Part shown: one piece after another, positions 24,901-33,205 of the stretch
Layout: every line of letters starts with the position of its first letter
How positions within the stretch are numbered: the first letter of the stretch is position 1
Notes under the pieces: generated by a model
The model's input: only the letters and a program-made list of their open reading frames with translations
The model's database searches: none
Told to the model about the DNA's origin: nothing
NCBI GenBank assembly: GCA_028282005.1
Contig: JANQIV010000180.1
Coordinates: 1 to 40,975, forward strand
Source of the DNA: Melioribacteraceae bacterium
GTDB taxonomy: Bacteria > Bacteroidota > Ignavibacteria > Ignavibacteriales > Melioribacteraceae
DNA: 40,975 nt
Direction: 5' to 3'
Position numbers and translations under genes: made by a program

Positions 24901-27414
24901 TCTCCCGGCGGATCTTCTCCCGGCGGTGAAAATGCAACTATTGTAAAAAACCATAATATTGCTATAAATTCAATTATATCAACTCCGGAAAAACCTTTCA
25001 AAGGTGATAATGTAAATTTATCTATCGAAATTGAAAATCAAGGCGATACAAATTCTGTTTTTGTGTTAAATTTATTTGAAGACACAAATCACGATCAAAT
25101 AGAAGACAACTTAATTTATACTTCTGCCGAAATTGAATTACTTCCCAATGAAAAAACTACTTTTATCATTGAAGATCAATTACAAAACATTGCTAAAAAT
25201 AAATCTGTTGTTGTAACAGCCGAATTAAACGATGATTCAGATTTAAGTGATAACAAAATCAACACAACAATTTTAATTGGTTATCCACCAAACTCACTTG
25301 TGATTAATGAAATTATGTATAAACCTCAAAGCGGTGAACCGGAATGGGTTGAACTTTATAATAATTCCAGTGATCAAGTTGACTTAAAAGATTGGGAGAT
25401 TTTGGATGTATTGACAAATCCGGTAACAAGGAAAATTACTGATGATTTTATTTCTATCGAACCTCAGTCTTATTTAGTAATCGCTAAAGACTCATCAATA
25501 CTTAGCTTTCACGATCAAATTCCTTCGCAAATAGTATTATCAAGCTTTGCCAATTTGAACAACACAGACGATGGCATAGTTATCAAAGACGCACACGGCA
25601 GCACAATCGACTCAGTGTTTTACAAATCAACTTGGGAAAGTGAAAACGGTTCTTCAATTGAGAGAAAATCATTTGACGGCTCGTCTGTTGACTCAACAAA
25701 CTGGAATGTGTCTAGTGATGTTGAACAAAGTACTCCCGGCAGAAAAAACAGTGGCGGAATAGCTATTCAAAGAAATCATGATTTGGCGGTTAATGAAATT
25801 TCTTTTACACCCGAAAGCCCTGTAAAAAATGACAATATTTTTGTATCTGCAAAAACCGTAAACATTGGTGATACAACAGCAACAAATTTTTCCGTGAATT
25901 TTTATTATCAAATTCAAGAGGCACTAATTCTTTTTTCTGAAGAGAACGATTTGGAATTAAACTCTGGTGATTCACTTACAATCACTTCATCAAATTCATT
26001 TTCAATTACAGAACAAACAATTGTAAAAGCAGAAGTTATTTTTGAAAGTGATGAAAATCCCGGAAACAATTTTAAAGAAACTGAAATAAATATTGGCTTT
26101 GCCCTTTCTTCAATTTTAATAACTGAAATTATGTACTCACCGATTGATGGCGAACCTGAGTGGGTAGAATTGTACAACAATTCAAATGAACAAATTAATG
26201 TTTTCAATTGGGGAATTAGCGACGCAACTTCGTCAATAAAAAATATCTCCCCGGAGATTTTATTTGTTTCACCAGGTGAGTTTTTTATTGTAACATCTGA
26301 TTCTTCAGAGTTAAAAAATATTTATAACGTTGATTTCAAAATCTTTCAGGCAAGTTTCGGTAGTCTAGGAAACAGCGGAGACGCGGTTTTTATTTATGAT
26401 CCATTAAATAATGTAATTGACAGTGTTGAGTATTCACCAGAGTGGGGCGGCACAAGCGGTTTTTCACTTGAGAGGGTCAATTTCGCAAATCAATCGCAAG
26501 AAAGTGAAAACTGGTCAACTTCTCTTTCTTTTGATAGAGCTACTCCGGGTATCTTAAATTCAGTTTCAGAAATTACGGTTTATTCAAAGGATCAAATTAT
26601 AATAAACGAAATAATGTTTGAGCCGGATACGGATAATGCAGAGTTTATAGAGATTTACAATAACTCCGACAGCATAATTGAGATCGGCGGTTTCAATTTC
26701 GTTGATGATAAAGACGATGCAACTCCTTTTTCCCCTCATTTATACTCATTTGAACCAAAAGAGTATTTTATCATTGCAAGCGATTCTTCTTTCTTTTCAA
26801 CCTATCCCTTTGTTGATGAAAATATTGTGAGCATTATTAATTCTTCAAGTCTCGGACTTTCAAATGATGAAGATGTAATTGTTATTAAAGACTTTTTCGG
26901 CAACACGATTGATTCACTTAAATATAATTCCGACTGGCATAACCAAAATATTTTAAATACAAAAGACAGATCGCTTGAAAGGCTGAATCCAGGGATTACA
27001 ACAAACTCTGCAACTAACTGGAGTACGAGTGTTGTAAGCATGGGCGCTACACCGGGCGAGAAAAATTCTATTTTTCTCGAGCACCAAAAAAGCGAATCAA
27101 ACATCAGCATTTCTCCGAATCCGTTCTCGCCGGATAACGATGGGTTTGAAGATTTCACTTCAATTAATTATTCTCTCTCAAAGCCAATTGCTCAAGTGCG
27201 AATAAAAATTTACGACAGTAAAGGAAGACTTGTGAGAACTCTTTCAAACAATCAGTCTGTCGGAGCCAGCGGCTCAATCATTTTCGATGGATTGAATGAA
27301 GATGGCAATGCACTGAAAATGGGTATATATATTGTTTACATGGAAGTTGTTGATGCGCTAAACGGATCAACTGAATCATTCAAAGAAGCAATTGTAGTTG
27401 CGAGGAAACTTTAA
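21937..27414 (+). CDS. giant surface protein with seven lamin-tail and five CARDB domains
   Basis: An 1825-residue secreted protein. A signal peptide (LLTAIMLTLLLSSKFNAQ) is followed by lamin-tail domains (LTD) starting near residues 24, 312, 577, 852, 1119, 1391 and 1550, each opening with an INEIMYxP and a PEWVELYNNS-type strand. CARDB-like Ig domains (DLxIxxIxxTPExPxxGD, then NxGDxxAxNFTV) sit between the first six LTDs, at least five copies. The last 100 residues are a FlgD/T9SS-type Ig domain: ISPNPFSPDNDGFED, then KIYDSKGRLVRTL and FDGLNEDGNALKMGIYIVY. It probably is displayed on, or released from, the cell surface. Adhesion or binding to extracellular polymers or DNA has been suggested for LTDs; the function here is unknown. 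It stands alone, divergent from the YciI operon. Confidence 0.85.
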   Translation: MKKTLLTAIMLTLLLSSKFNAQTHTELTITEVMFRPSVTNGEFVELYNTSTTTSLDLDGLKIKYHTSTSDVITGHAMGTILGPEQYAVIFEGDYDFASGDYNALIPAGALVLKITTVSFGTSSSGMAGTSDREIKLLDASDVEIESYTYSAGNSSGISDEKINITKDNSAGNWGNTTNSNGTPGSINTLSPIKFDVGINSISLGNNPAIEKEPFELNTKIENNGTDQATNFTVNIYIDEDNDFTGDLDEKISTHNIASLNSGSTTTLVDDISNLEEGTYTFIAEVDFASDQNALNDEANENIEVMPAKRQFNDLVINEIMYDPIDDAPEWIELYNNSDEIINITDWILSDLTSSIIIPQAQNLFPGEFMVLAESARIRNYFSVPERLIIVDLPSFNNSGDKISIYQYEDTLIDEVEYFSSWGGDDNISLERIDPDGESDNEENWGSSIDEKGGTPGKSNSILIKNYDLSLSNVLLTPEIPFAGDSLKIELDVINVGKNNADNFTVSILDETNGVNVFEESFANLASNDTANISTTISNLEEKTYNFIFQIDFSQDENLTNNSDTLQVIIAPAPNTFNDVVINEIMYKPQSGEPEWVELFNRSDEEINLRGWQFLDASSSFNFATDSLILLPNEYLVLSDDEAISDFHDVTSTIIFGNLPSLNNSGDFIAIKDSLDRFIDSLTYQSSWGGNSGTSLERIDVNAPSSDEDNWESSTSIFKGTPGNVNSVAPVNYDLAITSFSVEKELIIGDEKNKLSGTIKNLGKFDTGEFKLIVDKFTPSDSISGNTFNPFFEETFNGLLTGDSLNFEIENLPSEDGVNNFSAQIISSDEEKPDNNFATTSFNKIETSGRRGDIAINEIMYAPLPPEPEWLEFYNTSLDTINIDGYSLADRKDTVVIIDEDFFVLPGQYFIIAKEEAFFEKYNLDSNVIINSFPSLNNSGDQIILLNPFGGIIDSLEYSSKWGGSNGKSLERINPELASSDSANWSESQSPGGSSPGGENATIVKNHNIAINSIISTPEKPFKGDNVNLSIEIENQGDTNSVFVLNLFEDTNHDQIEDNLIYTSAEIELLPNEKTTFIIEDQLQNIAKNKSVVVTAELNDDSDLSDNKINTTILIGYPPNSLVINEIMYKPQSGEPEWVELYNNSSDQVDLKDWEILDVLTNPVTRKITDDFISIEPQSYLVIAKDSSILSFHDQIPSQIVLSSFANLNNTDDGIVIKDAHGSTIDSVFYKSTWESENGSSIERKSFDGSSVDSTNWNVSSDVEQSTPGRKNSGGIAIQRNHDLAVNEISFTPESPVKNDNIFVSAKTVNIGDTTATNFSVNFYYQIQEALILFSEENDLELNSGDSLTITSSNSFSITEQTIVKAEVIFESDENPGNNFKETEINIGFALSSILITEIMYSPIDGEPEWVELYNNSNEQINVFNWGISDATSSIKNISPEILFVSPGEFFIVTSDSSELKNIYNVDFKIFQASFGSLGNSGDAVFIYDPLNNVIDSVEYSPEWGGTSGFSLERVNFANQSQESENWSTSLSFDRATPGILNSVSEITVYSKDQIIINEIMFEPDTDNAEFIEIYNNSDSIIEIGGFNFVDDKDDATPFSPHLYSFEPKEYFIIASDSSFFSTYPFVDENIVSIINSSSLGLSNDEDVIVIKDFFGNTIDSLKYNSDWHNQNILNTKDRSLERLNPGITTNSATNWSTSVVSMGATPGEKNSIFLEHQKSESNISISPNPFSPDNDGFEDFTSINYSLSKPIAQVRIKIYDSKGRLVRTLSNNQSVGASGSIIFDGLNEDGNALKMGIYIVYMEVVDALNGSTESFKEAIVVARKL
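22870..26106 (+). repeat. four tandem LTD-CARDB coding repeats
   Basis: Units begin at 22870, 23665, 24490 and 25291, of 265, 275, 267 and 272 codons, each one LTD plus one CARDB-like domain. Units two and four are most alike at the DNA level around their first strand (about 23676-23726 and 25302-25352), differing there at only a handful of mostly silent positions. Confidence 0.75.
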
Positions 27415-27472
27415 GATAACATTATGAGTTTAAAAGCATTGTTATTCCAGTAAAAACATGGGATCAAAGTGC

Positions 27473-27615
27473 TGTCATTTCGATGGAGCCTGTTTTGTGG
27501 GTGACTGAGAAATCTTATGCAAAGTTTAAGATTTCTCACCCGATAAATCGGGATTCGAAACGACAATAAAAAACTCTTGAGATTCCGGTATTCAACTTAG
27601 CGTTGAAACCGGAAT
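27473..27615. repeat. extragenic palindromic element in the 27415-27734 intergenic region
   Basis: The 320-base gap holds nested hairpins. Outer arms TGTCATTTCGA (27473-27483) and TCGAAACGACA (27555-27565) differ at one position. Inside, GAGAAATCTTA (27507-27517) pairs perfectly with TAAGATTTCTC (27527-27537), and CCCGATAAATCGGG (27539-27552) is a palindrome. A second hairpin follows, ATTCCGGTATTCAAC (27582-27596) with GTTGAAACCGGAAT (27602-27615), with one bulge. Elements with TGTCATTTCGA ends and AGATTTCTC cores are common dispersed repeats in Bacteroidetes genomes. It could also end transcription of the large gene upstream. The rest of the gap (27616-27734) shows nothing beyond an AAAGGG ribosome site for the next gene. 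Confidence 0.7.
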
Positions 27616-27734
27616 GACATGTAGAAAATTGTCGAAGCTCACGAAAATATTTTTAACAATAAATTAAATTGCAGTTGATTTCAATAAAGATAAATTCCAT
27701 TCAAATTTTCCAAAAAATCTAGAAAGGGTTAGAT

Positions 27735-28418
27735 ATGAACAACTTGAAAAAAGTAGTATTTGCAGTAATGTTAATTACATCTGTTTTTATTTATAATGGC
27801 TGCGGCGCAAGCAACACTGTTAAAGGCGGAGCAATTGGTGCTGCTGCTGGTGGTGCCTTGGGCGGATTGATAGGTAGTGCTTCCGATAACACAGCGACAG
27901 GTGCAATTATCGGTGCTGTATTGGGCGGAACAGCAGGAGCATTGATCGGCAATTATATGGATCAACAAGCGGAAGAAATTAGAAACGATATAAAAGGCGC
28001 TAAAGTAGAACGCGTCGGAGAAGGTATTAAAATTACTTTTGACTCGGGAATTCTGTTCGCTGTTAACTCATCCGATTTGAACCAGACTTCCAAAACTAAT
28101 ATTGTTGAGCTTTCCCGCATATTGAAAAAATATGACGACACAAACATTTTTATTGTCGGGCACACAGATGCTACCGGATCAGAACAACATAATCAAGGAT
28201 TATCCGAAAGAAGAGCAAAATCTGTTACTGATTATGTAACATTGCAGGGGGTTAATGTCGGCAGAGTAACAATGCTTGGTAAAGGCGAAACCGAACCGGT
28301 TGCTACAAACGACACTGAAATGGGTAGATTACAAAACAGAAGAGTTGAACTTGCAATTTTTGCTAACGAAGAATTAAAGGATGCTGCTGAAAGCGGTAAT
28401 CTTGTAATGCCTAATTAA
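27735..28418 (+). CDS. OmpA-family lipoprotein with glycine-zipper domain
   Basis: A 227-residue envelope protein. The signal ends at a lipobox-like IYNGC (Cys about residue 23), so it is probably lipid-anchored. A glycine-zipper region (about 30-75, GGAIGAAAGGALGGLIG) is followed by an OmpA peptidoglycan-binding domain: FDSGILFAVNSSDL, IVGHTDATGSEQHN, LSERRAKSV, and GRLQNRRVELAI. It should tie the outer membrane to the cell wall by binding diaminopimelate through the HTD Asp and the NRRVE Arg. The gene is monocistronic, with a strong terminator just after it. Confidence 0.92.
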   Translation: MNNLKKVVFAVMLITSVFIYNGCGASNTVKGGAIGAAAGGALGGLIGSASDNTATGAIIGAVLGGTAGALIGNYMDQQAEEIRNDIKGAKVERVGEGIKITFDSGILFAVNSSDLNQTSKTNIVELSRILKKYDDTNIFIVGHTDATGSEQHNQGLSERRAKSVTDYVTLQGVNVGRVTMLGKGETEPVATNDTEMGRLQNRRVELAIFANEELKDAAESGNLVMPN

Positions 28419-28425
28419 TAAATTT

Positions 28426-28453
28426 AAGCCCGGTTTAAATACCGGGCTTTATT
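28426..28453 (+). terminator. terminator of the OmpA-family gene
   Basis: A perfect nine-base stem AAGCCCGGT (28426-28434) and ACCGGGCTT (28441-28449) with a 6-base loop, followed by TATT. It starts seven bases after the stop codon. Confidence 0.85.
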
Positions 28454-28549
28454 ATTGTAATAATTGTCTTCACAATTCATTAATACTTTTAAATTGAAAC
28501 CAAATTTATTATATTTTGTCTAAGTATATGAGGCTTAAAAGGAGGAGAA

Positions 28550-28714
28550 ATGTCTAGCTCAATTGACATAGTAATAGATCAAGCACAAAAAATAATTATT
28601 AGTAGAATGGGTCGTCATGCTGATACTACCGCTAATAAGAAGACATCACCCAATAATAAAAGAAAGAAAACAGAAAAAACTTCTGGAAATAACGTGAAAA
28701 TTGTCAAAAAATAA
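28550..28714 (+). CDS. 54-residue basic small protein upstream of dGTPase
   Basis: A short frame opening MSSSIDIVIDQAQKIIISRM, with the strongest ribosome site in the region (GGAGGAG, 28541-28547) directly before the ATG. The first 20 residues form an amphipathic helix or strand, and the C-terminal half is very basic and hydrophilic (Lys, Arg, Asn, Thr), as in a disordered nucleic-acid-binding tail. The dGTPase ATG lies 17 bases after its stop, so the two are probably co-transcribed. No family is recognised. It could be a partner or regulator of the enzyme, or a leader peptide. Confidence 0.55.
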   Translation: MSSSIDIVIDQAQKIIISRMGRHADTTANKKTSPNNKRKKTEKTSGNNVKIVKK

Positions 28715-28731
28715 AAACTATAGTCTTTTAG

Positions 28732-30162
28732 ATGACAAACAATATATTTGAAGACAATGATTTCTATAAGCAAGAAGAACTTGAAAGAAAATTTAACGAA
28801 GTTGATAAAAATAGCTTTAGAACATGTTTCAGAGTTGACTACGCAAGAATAATTCACTCCCCATCGTTTAGAAGGTTACAAGGTAAGACTCAATTATTCC
28901 CATATTTTGAATCAGATTTTTTTAGGAATAGGTTAACACATTCTCTCGAAGTAGCTCAGATTGCAAAATCAATTGGACTGAAATTTAATCAGTTTTTATT
29001 TGAAGAAGGTAAAGCTAACTTCAAGATTGACTTAGATTTATTAGAACTTGCTGGATTAGCACATGATTTAGGTCATCCTCCATTTGGTCATATTGGTGAA
29101 AAGGCTTTGCATGAACAAATGTTAGAATATGGAGGGTTTGAAGGTAACGCTCAAACTCTTAGGATTTTATCAAAAATTGAAAAGAAACGAATAGTAAACA
29201 AAGAATTTATATGTGGAATCGATGGGAATGGGAATGATAAAAGAGTAGGATTAAATCTAACACATAGGAGTTTGGCTTCAGTTTTAAAGTACGATAAAAT
29301 AATCCCTATAAAAAATGATGATCCAGAAATCAAAAAAGGTTATTATGATTCTGAGAAAGAATTAGTTCATGCAATAAAAGATAAGTTAGGTATAAAACGA
29401 AACAAAGAATTAAAATCAATTGAATGTGATATAATGGATATTGCGGATGATATAGCTTATTCTACTTATGATTTAGAAGATTCATTTCAGGCTAAGTTTC
29501 TATCTCCATTCATCATTACATCATCAATAATTGATAATAACTTCATTGCAAAACTAAGAAAAAAGGTTAATAAGAAACTAAACAAAAAATATTCATCTAA
29601 AGTTATCAAAGACACTATTTATGAAGTTTTTGAAAAATTATTCAACGAACAAGACGTAAATTCATCAAATATAATTAAAGAGAATAGACCATATATTAAT
29701 AAATTCATGCCTTACAAAACCTCACATGAAATTGTTGAAAGAGGATATTTAAGAACTGAATTAACATCTCACCTAGTTAATGAATTTGTTTCAGCTGTTG
29801 ATTTGGAATTAGATGAAAAAAATCCTGTACTATCAAAAATTAAAATTGATCCTGAAACTCGATTAAGAATAGAGATACTTAAGAATTACACTTATATATC
29901 ACAAATAGAGTCTCCAAAACTTAAAATAACTGAAGTTCGAGGTAAGGAAATAGTAAAAGAAATATTTACTCAGTTAAGTCAAAAAGATGGTTTCAAACTT
30001 CTACCGAGTGATTACAGAGAACTATATGACAAAGTAAAAGGGAAAAAGAATAAAAATAGAATTATATGTGATTTCATTGCAGGTATGACCGATAGATATG
30101 CAATTGAATTTTATGGAAGACTTAAATCAGAGGACCCTCAAACGATATTCAAACCTTTCTAA
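28732..30162 (+). CDS. dgt: dGTP triphosphohydrolase (HD domain)
   Basis: Dgt enzymes cleave dGTP (or other dNTPs) to the nucleoside and triphosphate. The 476-residue protein has the family opening FRVDYARIIHSPSFRRLQGKTQ, then the HD-superfamily metal ligands: His in LTHSLEVAQIAKSIG, HD in AGLAHDLGHPPFGHIGE, and Asp in MDIADDIAYSTYDLEDS. Length matches the long dGTPase form. Besides dNTP balance, such enzymes can starve phage replication of nucleotides; the isolated position beside a small basic gene would fit either. The sequence is visibly AT-richer than the OmpA gene before it and may have been acquired. No terminator is evident directly after it. Confidence 0.92.
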   Translation: MTNNIFEDNDFYKQEELERKFNEVDKNSFRTCFRVDYARIIHSPSFRRLQGKTQLFPYFESDFFRNRLTHSLEVAQIAKSIGLKFNQFLFEEGKANFKIDLDLLELAGLAHDLGHPPFGHIGEKALHEQMLEYGGFEGNAQTLRILSKIEKKRIVNKEFICGIDGNGNDKRVGLNLTHRSLASVLKYDKIIPIKNDDPEIKKGYYDSEKELVHAIKDKLGIKRNKELKSIECDIMDIADDIAYSTYDLEDSFQAKFLSPFIITSSIIDNNFIAKLRKKVNKKLNKKYSSKVIKDTIYEVFEKLFNEQDVNSSNIIKENRPYINKFMPYKTSHEIVERGYLRTELTSHLVNEFVSAVDLELDEKNPVLSKIKIDPETRLRIEILKNYTYISQIESPKLKITEVRGKEIVKEIFTQLSQKDGFKLLPSDYRELYDKVKGKKNKNRIICDFIAGMTDRYAIEFYGRLKSEDPQTIFKPF

Positions 30163-30379
30163 ATCAAACTAAAGTTCACCACCTTTATTCTTACGATTTC
30201 AAAACAGTTACAAAAAAATGAATCAATAATTAAATGATAATCCCTATTATCGCTTTCCTTTTATAAAATTTGTGAGAGAATTTGCCGCAATTTATTCTGT
30301 AACATTTTTTAAGGTTGTCGATGTTGACAGGGATTTTTCCAGCAGTGGAATTGTGACATTAAAGAACAATAATGTTGAA

Positions 30380-30396
30380 GCCAATAAAATATTGGC
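30380..30396 (-). terminator. possible terminator after trhO
   Basis: GCCAATA (30380-30386) and TATTGGC (30390-30396) form a perfect 7-base stem with a 3-base loop, 10 bases after the trhO stop on the minus strand. The following T-run is poor. The remaining 30163-30379 stretch shows no gene I can support. Confidence 0.4.
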
Positions 30397-30406
30397 CTCA
30401 TTCAAT

Positions 30407-31333
30407 TTATTCTGTTTCAGTCAAATTTCCATCGTAGATGTGCTTTAAATTTCTCTTTTTGGCGAGCTGTATTTGTTTTGCTCTTTCTTTGTAGCGTTCT
30501 TTTTGAGTTGACGAAACTTTATCGTAGCAGTGTGGACAAGAAATACCCGGCACATACTTTTCCGATTTCATTTCTTCTTCGTCAATCGGCATTCTACACG
30601 CATAACACTGGTCATATTTTCCTTTATCCAGATTTTGATCTACGGAAACTCTCTGATCAAAAACAAAACATTCACCGTCCCATTTTGATTTTTCGTTATC
30701 TATCTCTTCAAAGTATTTTAAGATTCCGCCTTGAAGGTGAAAAACATTTTCAAATCCTTTTTTATTTAAAAGTGATGTAGATTTTTCGCAGCGTATTCCC
30801 CCAGTGCAGAACATTGCCACTTTTTTATGTTTGCCCGGATCAAGATTTTTATCAATCCACTCCGGAAAATCACGGAATGTTTTTATATCGGGATTTACAG
30901 CTCCTTCAAAAGATCCGATTTTTACTTCGTAATCGTTTCTCGTGTCAATCAAAACTACTTCGGGATCATTTAATAATTCATTCCATTCTTCCGGCGGAAG
31001 ATATGTACCGGCATGCTGATTCGGATCAATGTCTTCAACGCCCATGGTAACAATTTCTTTTTTTAACTTTACCTTTGTTCTGTAAAATTCATGTTGATCA
31101 GAATATGATTCTTTATGCGTTAAGGCAGCTAATCTTTCATCAGACTTAAGATATTTCAACAATTCATCAATGCCTTCTCTGGTTCCGCAGACAGTTCCGT
31201 TAATTCCCTCTTTTGCCAAAAGCAGAGTCCCTTTTACATCAAGCTCTCTCATTTTATTTAAAAGCGGCTCACGTTTTTCTTCGTAATCATCAAGCCTAAC
31301 AAATTTGTACATTGCCGCTAAAACGTAATTCAT
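30407..31333 (-). CDS. trhO: tRNA uridine(34) hydroxylase, rhodanese family (UPF0176)
   Basis: TrhO hydroxylates U34 of tRNA on the way to 5-methoxy- or carboxymethoxyuridine, using O2. The 308-residue protein has the UPF0176 N-terminal domain ([20 protein letters not shown]), the rhodanese domain with [17 protein letters not shown] and the active-site Cys in [12 protein letters not shown], and a C-terminal zinc-type region with CYACRMPI and CPHCYDK. A GCAAGGAAG ribosome site precedes the ATG. The promoter region carries a perfect inverted repeat (separate entry). Confidence 0.94.
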   Translation of the reverse strand: MNYVLAAMYKFVRLDDYEEKREPLLNKMRELDVKGTLLLAKEGINGTVCGTREGIDELLKYLKSDERLAALTHKESYSDQHEFYRTKVKLKKEIVTMGVEDIDPNQHAGTYLPPEEWNELLNDPEVVLIDTRNDYEVKIGSFEGAVNPDIKTFRDFPEWIDKNLDPGKHKKVAMFCTGGIRCEKSTSLLNKKGFENVFHLQGGILKYFEEIDNEKSKWDGECFVFDQRVSVDQNLDKGKYDQCYACRMPIDEEEMKSEKYVPGISCPHCYDKVSSTQKERYKERAKQIQLAKKRNLKHIYDGNLTETE

Positions 31334-31354
31334 AAACTTCCTTGCTATTTATTT

Positions 31355-31401
31355 ATTTGGACAAAACATCCAAATATAAAACAGACAGAATTTAATTACA
31401 A
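31355..31401 (-). promoter_or_regulatory. trhO promoter with overlapping inverted repeat
   Basis: On the minus strand TTG (31401-31399), 20 bases, then TATATTTG (31378-31371) match the Bacteroidetes promoter form exactly. A perfect 7-7-7 dyad, ATTTGGA (31355-31361) and TCCAAAT (31369-31375), overlaps the -7 box and the expected start point. That is a typical repressor position, though a leader hairpin is also possible. Confidence 0.6.
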
Positions 31402-31471
31402 AATTTGAATCCCACTTTTTAACAGCTCGCAATTTTATATCTGTATCAAACCATATGTTATAGAATAACTT

Positions 31472-32908
31472 TTATCCACCTAGAAAATCAAGTAGTTTTG
31501 ATACAGGGAACTGTTTTGTTAGATAAATACTAAACTCTGGTTTACCTGAATCAAATAATCCTCTTAATTGTCCTCCTAGTTTTAACCCAATTCCTTTTTC
31601 TACTAAACTAAAGCTAGTGTTGTATCCAAAGCTTTTATTAAACTCTGATGAGAATATTCTTCCTGGTTCAGTGTTCCAGCCAATAAGCATTTTTACCTTG
31701 AGTGTAAAAGGATGGTCATCTATATATAGAATTCCACCGAATCCAAATATTGATTCATTTACCGTAAATTTTTCTTCTTTACTTTCTTCTAAATTGAAAG
31801 GTTCCCGTGCTAATACTTCTTCGGCAATATTCCTTGAATCCACTATTGAAGTATCTGGATTTGTTAAGCTAAATTCAGTAGTCTTTGTAACATCAACTTT
31901 ACGAAATTCAAAGTGAGTAGCAAAATAAAGGTATTTCGTTAATTTGAAAGTGGGAGAGAAAAAAACACTCAGATACTCTTGTGATGTTTCAATAACTTGT
32001 TCGATCTCATTTGAGATTTGTTTTCTGAGAGTATCGTCATCAGGGATAGACTCAAAGTAAAAATCATTTAGATTATCTCTTTCAGATGTAGTAATACTTC
32101 TATTGTTTATAAGTCCAATATCAATTCCAAATTTTGAAAAATCATCATACTTGAAAGGGGTCCAAACTTCAGTTAAAAAACCTCCAATTTCTGCATATAC
32201 GGCATTTGTATTTATTCCATTTATAAAATCGAAATTCGCCCCTAAAGATATTTGAACTGCGGGTTTTTCTGAACTTTTGTTTATTTCTTTGAAGAAATCT
32301 TCTTGACCAGTACCCCTCTTTACTTGTTCAATAATATTAACGATAGCCAATACTTTTGAGGGTTCAGCATTTGTTATAATACTATTAGTTAATGTATCAG
32401 TTAATACTTTACTAAAATTTAACAAAAATTCTTCTTTAAGATTTAAAGCTGTATGATGAATAAGTGTGTATTTTTCTTCAGTAAGGCCAAAAGAATTATC
32501 AGGAGTTTCGGCTATTTTCCTGATGTATTCATTTTTATCATTTAATATTATTTCTATTAGTTCAGTACTAGGAATTTCATCTCCAGAATCTTTTGTTTGA
32601 TCAAGTATTTTGGACTTAATCAACTCCGGCAAGTTTAAATCAAAGTGAGTTTTTGCTTTTATTTTAGCTTTTTCCAGATTATCAATTATTTGTCTTACTG
32701 TTTTCCCATCAATGTTGAAAAGATTTTCTAAGACATCTATAAATATTGTCTTTCCGGCTTCTTCAGCCAAGTCTATTTCAACCTTATTTCCGCCAAAATT
32801 TAAAGTGGGTTTTGTAGGAGTTCCGTCTTCACTAACTTGGGATAAAGTATAGTTATGTAAAGATAAGAAGACACAAAGTGTAATTAAAAAAAGTATATAT
32901 TTTTTCAT
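31472..32908 (-). CDS. unknown secreted protein, likely outer-membrane or periplasmic
   Basis: A 478-residue protein with a signal peptide (YILFLITLCVFLSLHNYTLSQ). Residues about 40-210 are charged and mostly helical, with repeated Lys/Glu/Ile stretches. From about residue 220 the pattern changes to alternating strands with aromatic residues (ISLGANFDFINGINTNAVYAE onward, YLYFATHFEFRKVDV, FGFGGILYIDDHPFTLKVKM), which suggests a beta-barrel or beta-sheet domain. No family is recognised. It is monocistronic; an AGAGGT site precedes the ATG, and the upstream region holds a 29-base AT-only palindrome. Confidence 0.65.
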   Translation of the reverse strand: MKKYILFLITLCVFLSLHNYTLSQVSEDGTPTKPTLNFGGNKVEIDLAEEAGKTIFIDVLENLFNIDGKTVRQIIDNLEKAKIKAKTHFDLNLPELIKSKILDQTKDSGDEIPSTELIEIILNDKNEYIRKIAETPDNSFGLTEEKYTLIHHTALNLKEEFLLNFSKVLTDTLTNSIITNAEPSKVLAIVNIIEQVKRGTGQEDFFKEINKSSEKPAVQISLGANFDFINGINTNAVYAEIGGFLTEVWTPFKYDDFSKFGIDIGLINNRSITTSERDNLNDFYFESIPDDDTLRKQISNEIEQVIETSQEYLSVFFSPTFKLTKYLYFATHFEFRKVDVTKTTEFSLTNPDTSIVDSRNIAEEVLAREPFNLEESKEEKFTVNESIFGFGGILYIDDHPFTLKVKMLIGWNTEPGRIFSSEFNKSFGYNTSFSLVEKGIGLKLGGQLRGLFDSGKPEFSIYLTKQFPVSKLLDFLGG

Positions 32909-32953
32909 TTTTACCTCTACTTTTTATTTGAAATACAATATCAGACATGGTGT

Positions 32954-32982
32954 ATTAATATTAAATAATATTTAATATTAAT
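32954..32982. repeat. perfect AT-only palindrome upstream of the unknown secreted gene
   Basis: Arms ATTAATATTAAATA (32954-32967) and TATTTAATATTAAT (32969-32982) pair perfectly around one central base. It lies 46 bases before the ATG of the minus-strand gene at 32908. It may be an operator or a hairpin. The rest of 32909-33205 is AT-rich and holds only a weak TAACTTTG box (33164-33171) before the Crp gene. Confidence 0.55.
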
Positions 32983-33205
32983 CAATGGCAATTAATTTTT
33001 TAATATTAAAAATATTTGAATAGTAGCTTAGGAGGACTACTTCTGAAAAAGTGAGATCTATGGAGAATTCATTAAAAATTACGGATTGGTCTTACTTATA
33101 TTCTAAACCAAGAATGATTAATAAAACATATAAATTCACACAATAAATTTCCCTGATCATTTGTAACTTTGTAATGTAAATAAAACTACTTTCGGCGGCA
33201 ATGCA

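Noticed and set aside
22870..26106. Regular repeats considered as a CRISPR-like or mobile array
   Set aside because: The period is about 800 bases, in frame, and coding for LTD and CARDB domains.
28462..28477. Small inverted repeat AATTGT-CTTC-ACAATT after the OmpA terminator
   Set aside because: Six-base AT-rich arms are expected by chance here, and it has no clear relation to a promoter.
30230..30448. Open frame of 72 codons after dgt with protein-like composition
   Set aside because: No ATG and no ribosome site, it follows a TAA directly, and it runs antisense into the end of trhO. It may be a remnant, but there is no recognisable family.
33060..33146. 28-codon frame before the Crp/Fnr gene
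   Set aside because: The nearest good ribosome sequence (AGGAGG) is too far upstream, and the peptide has no recognisable feature.
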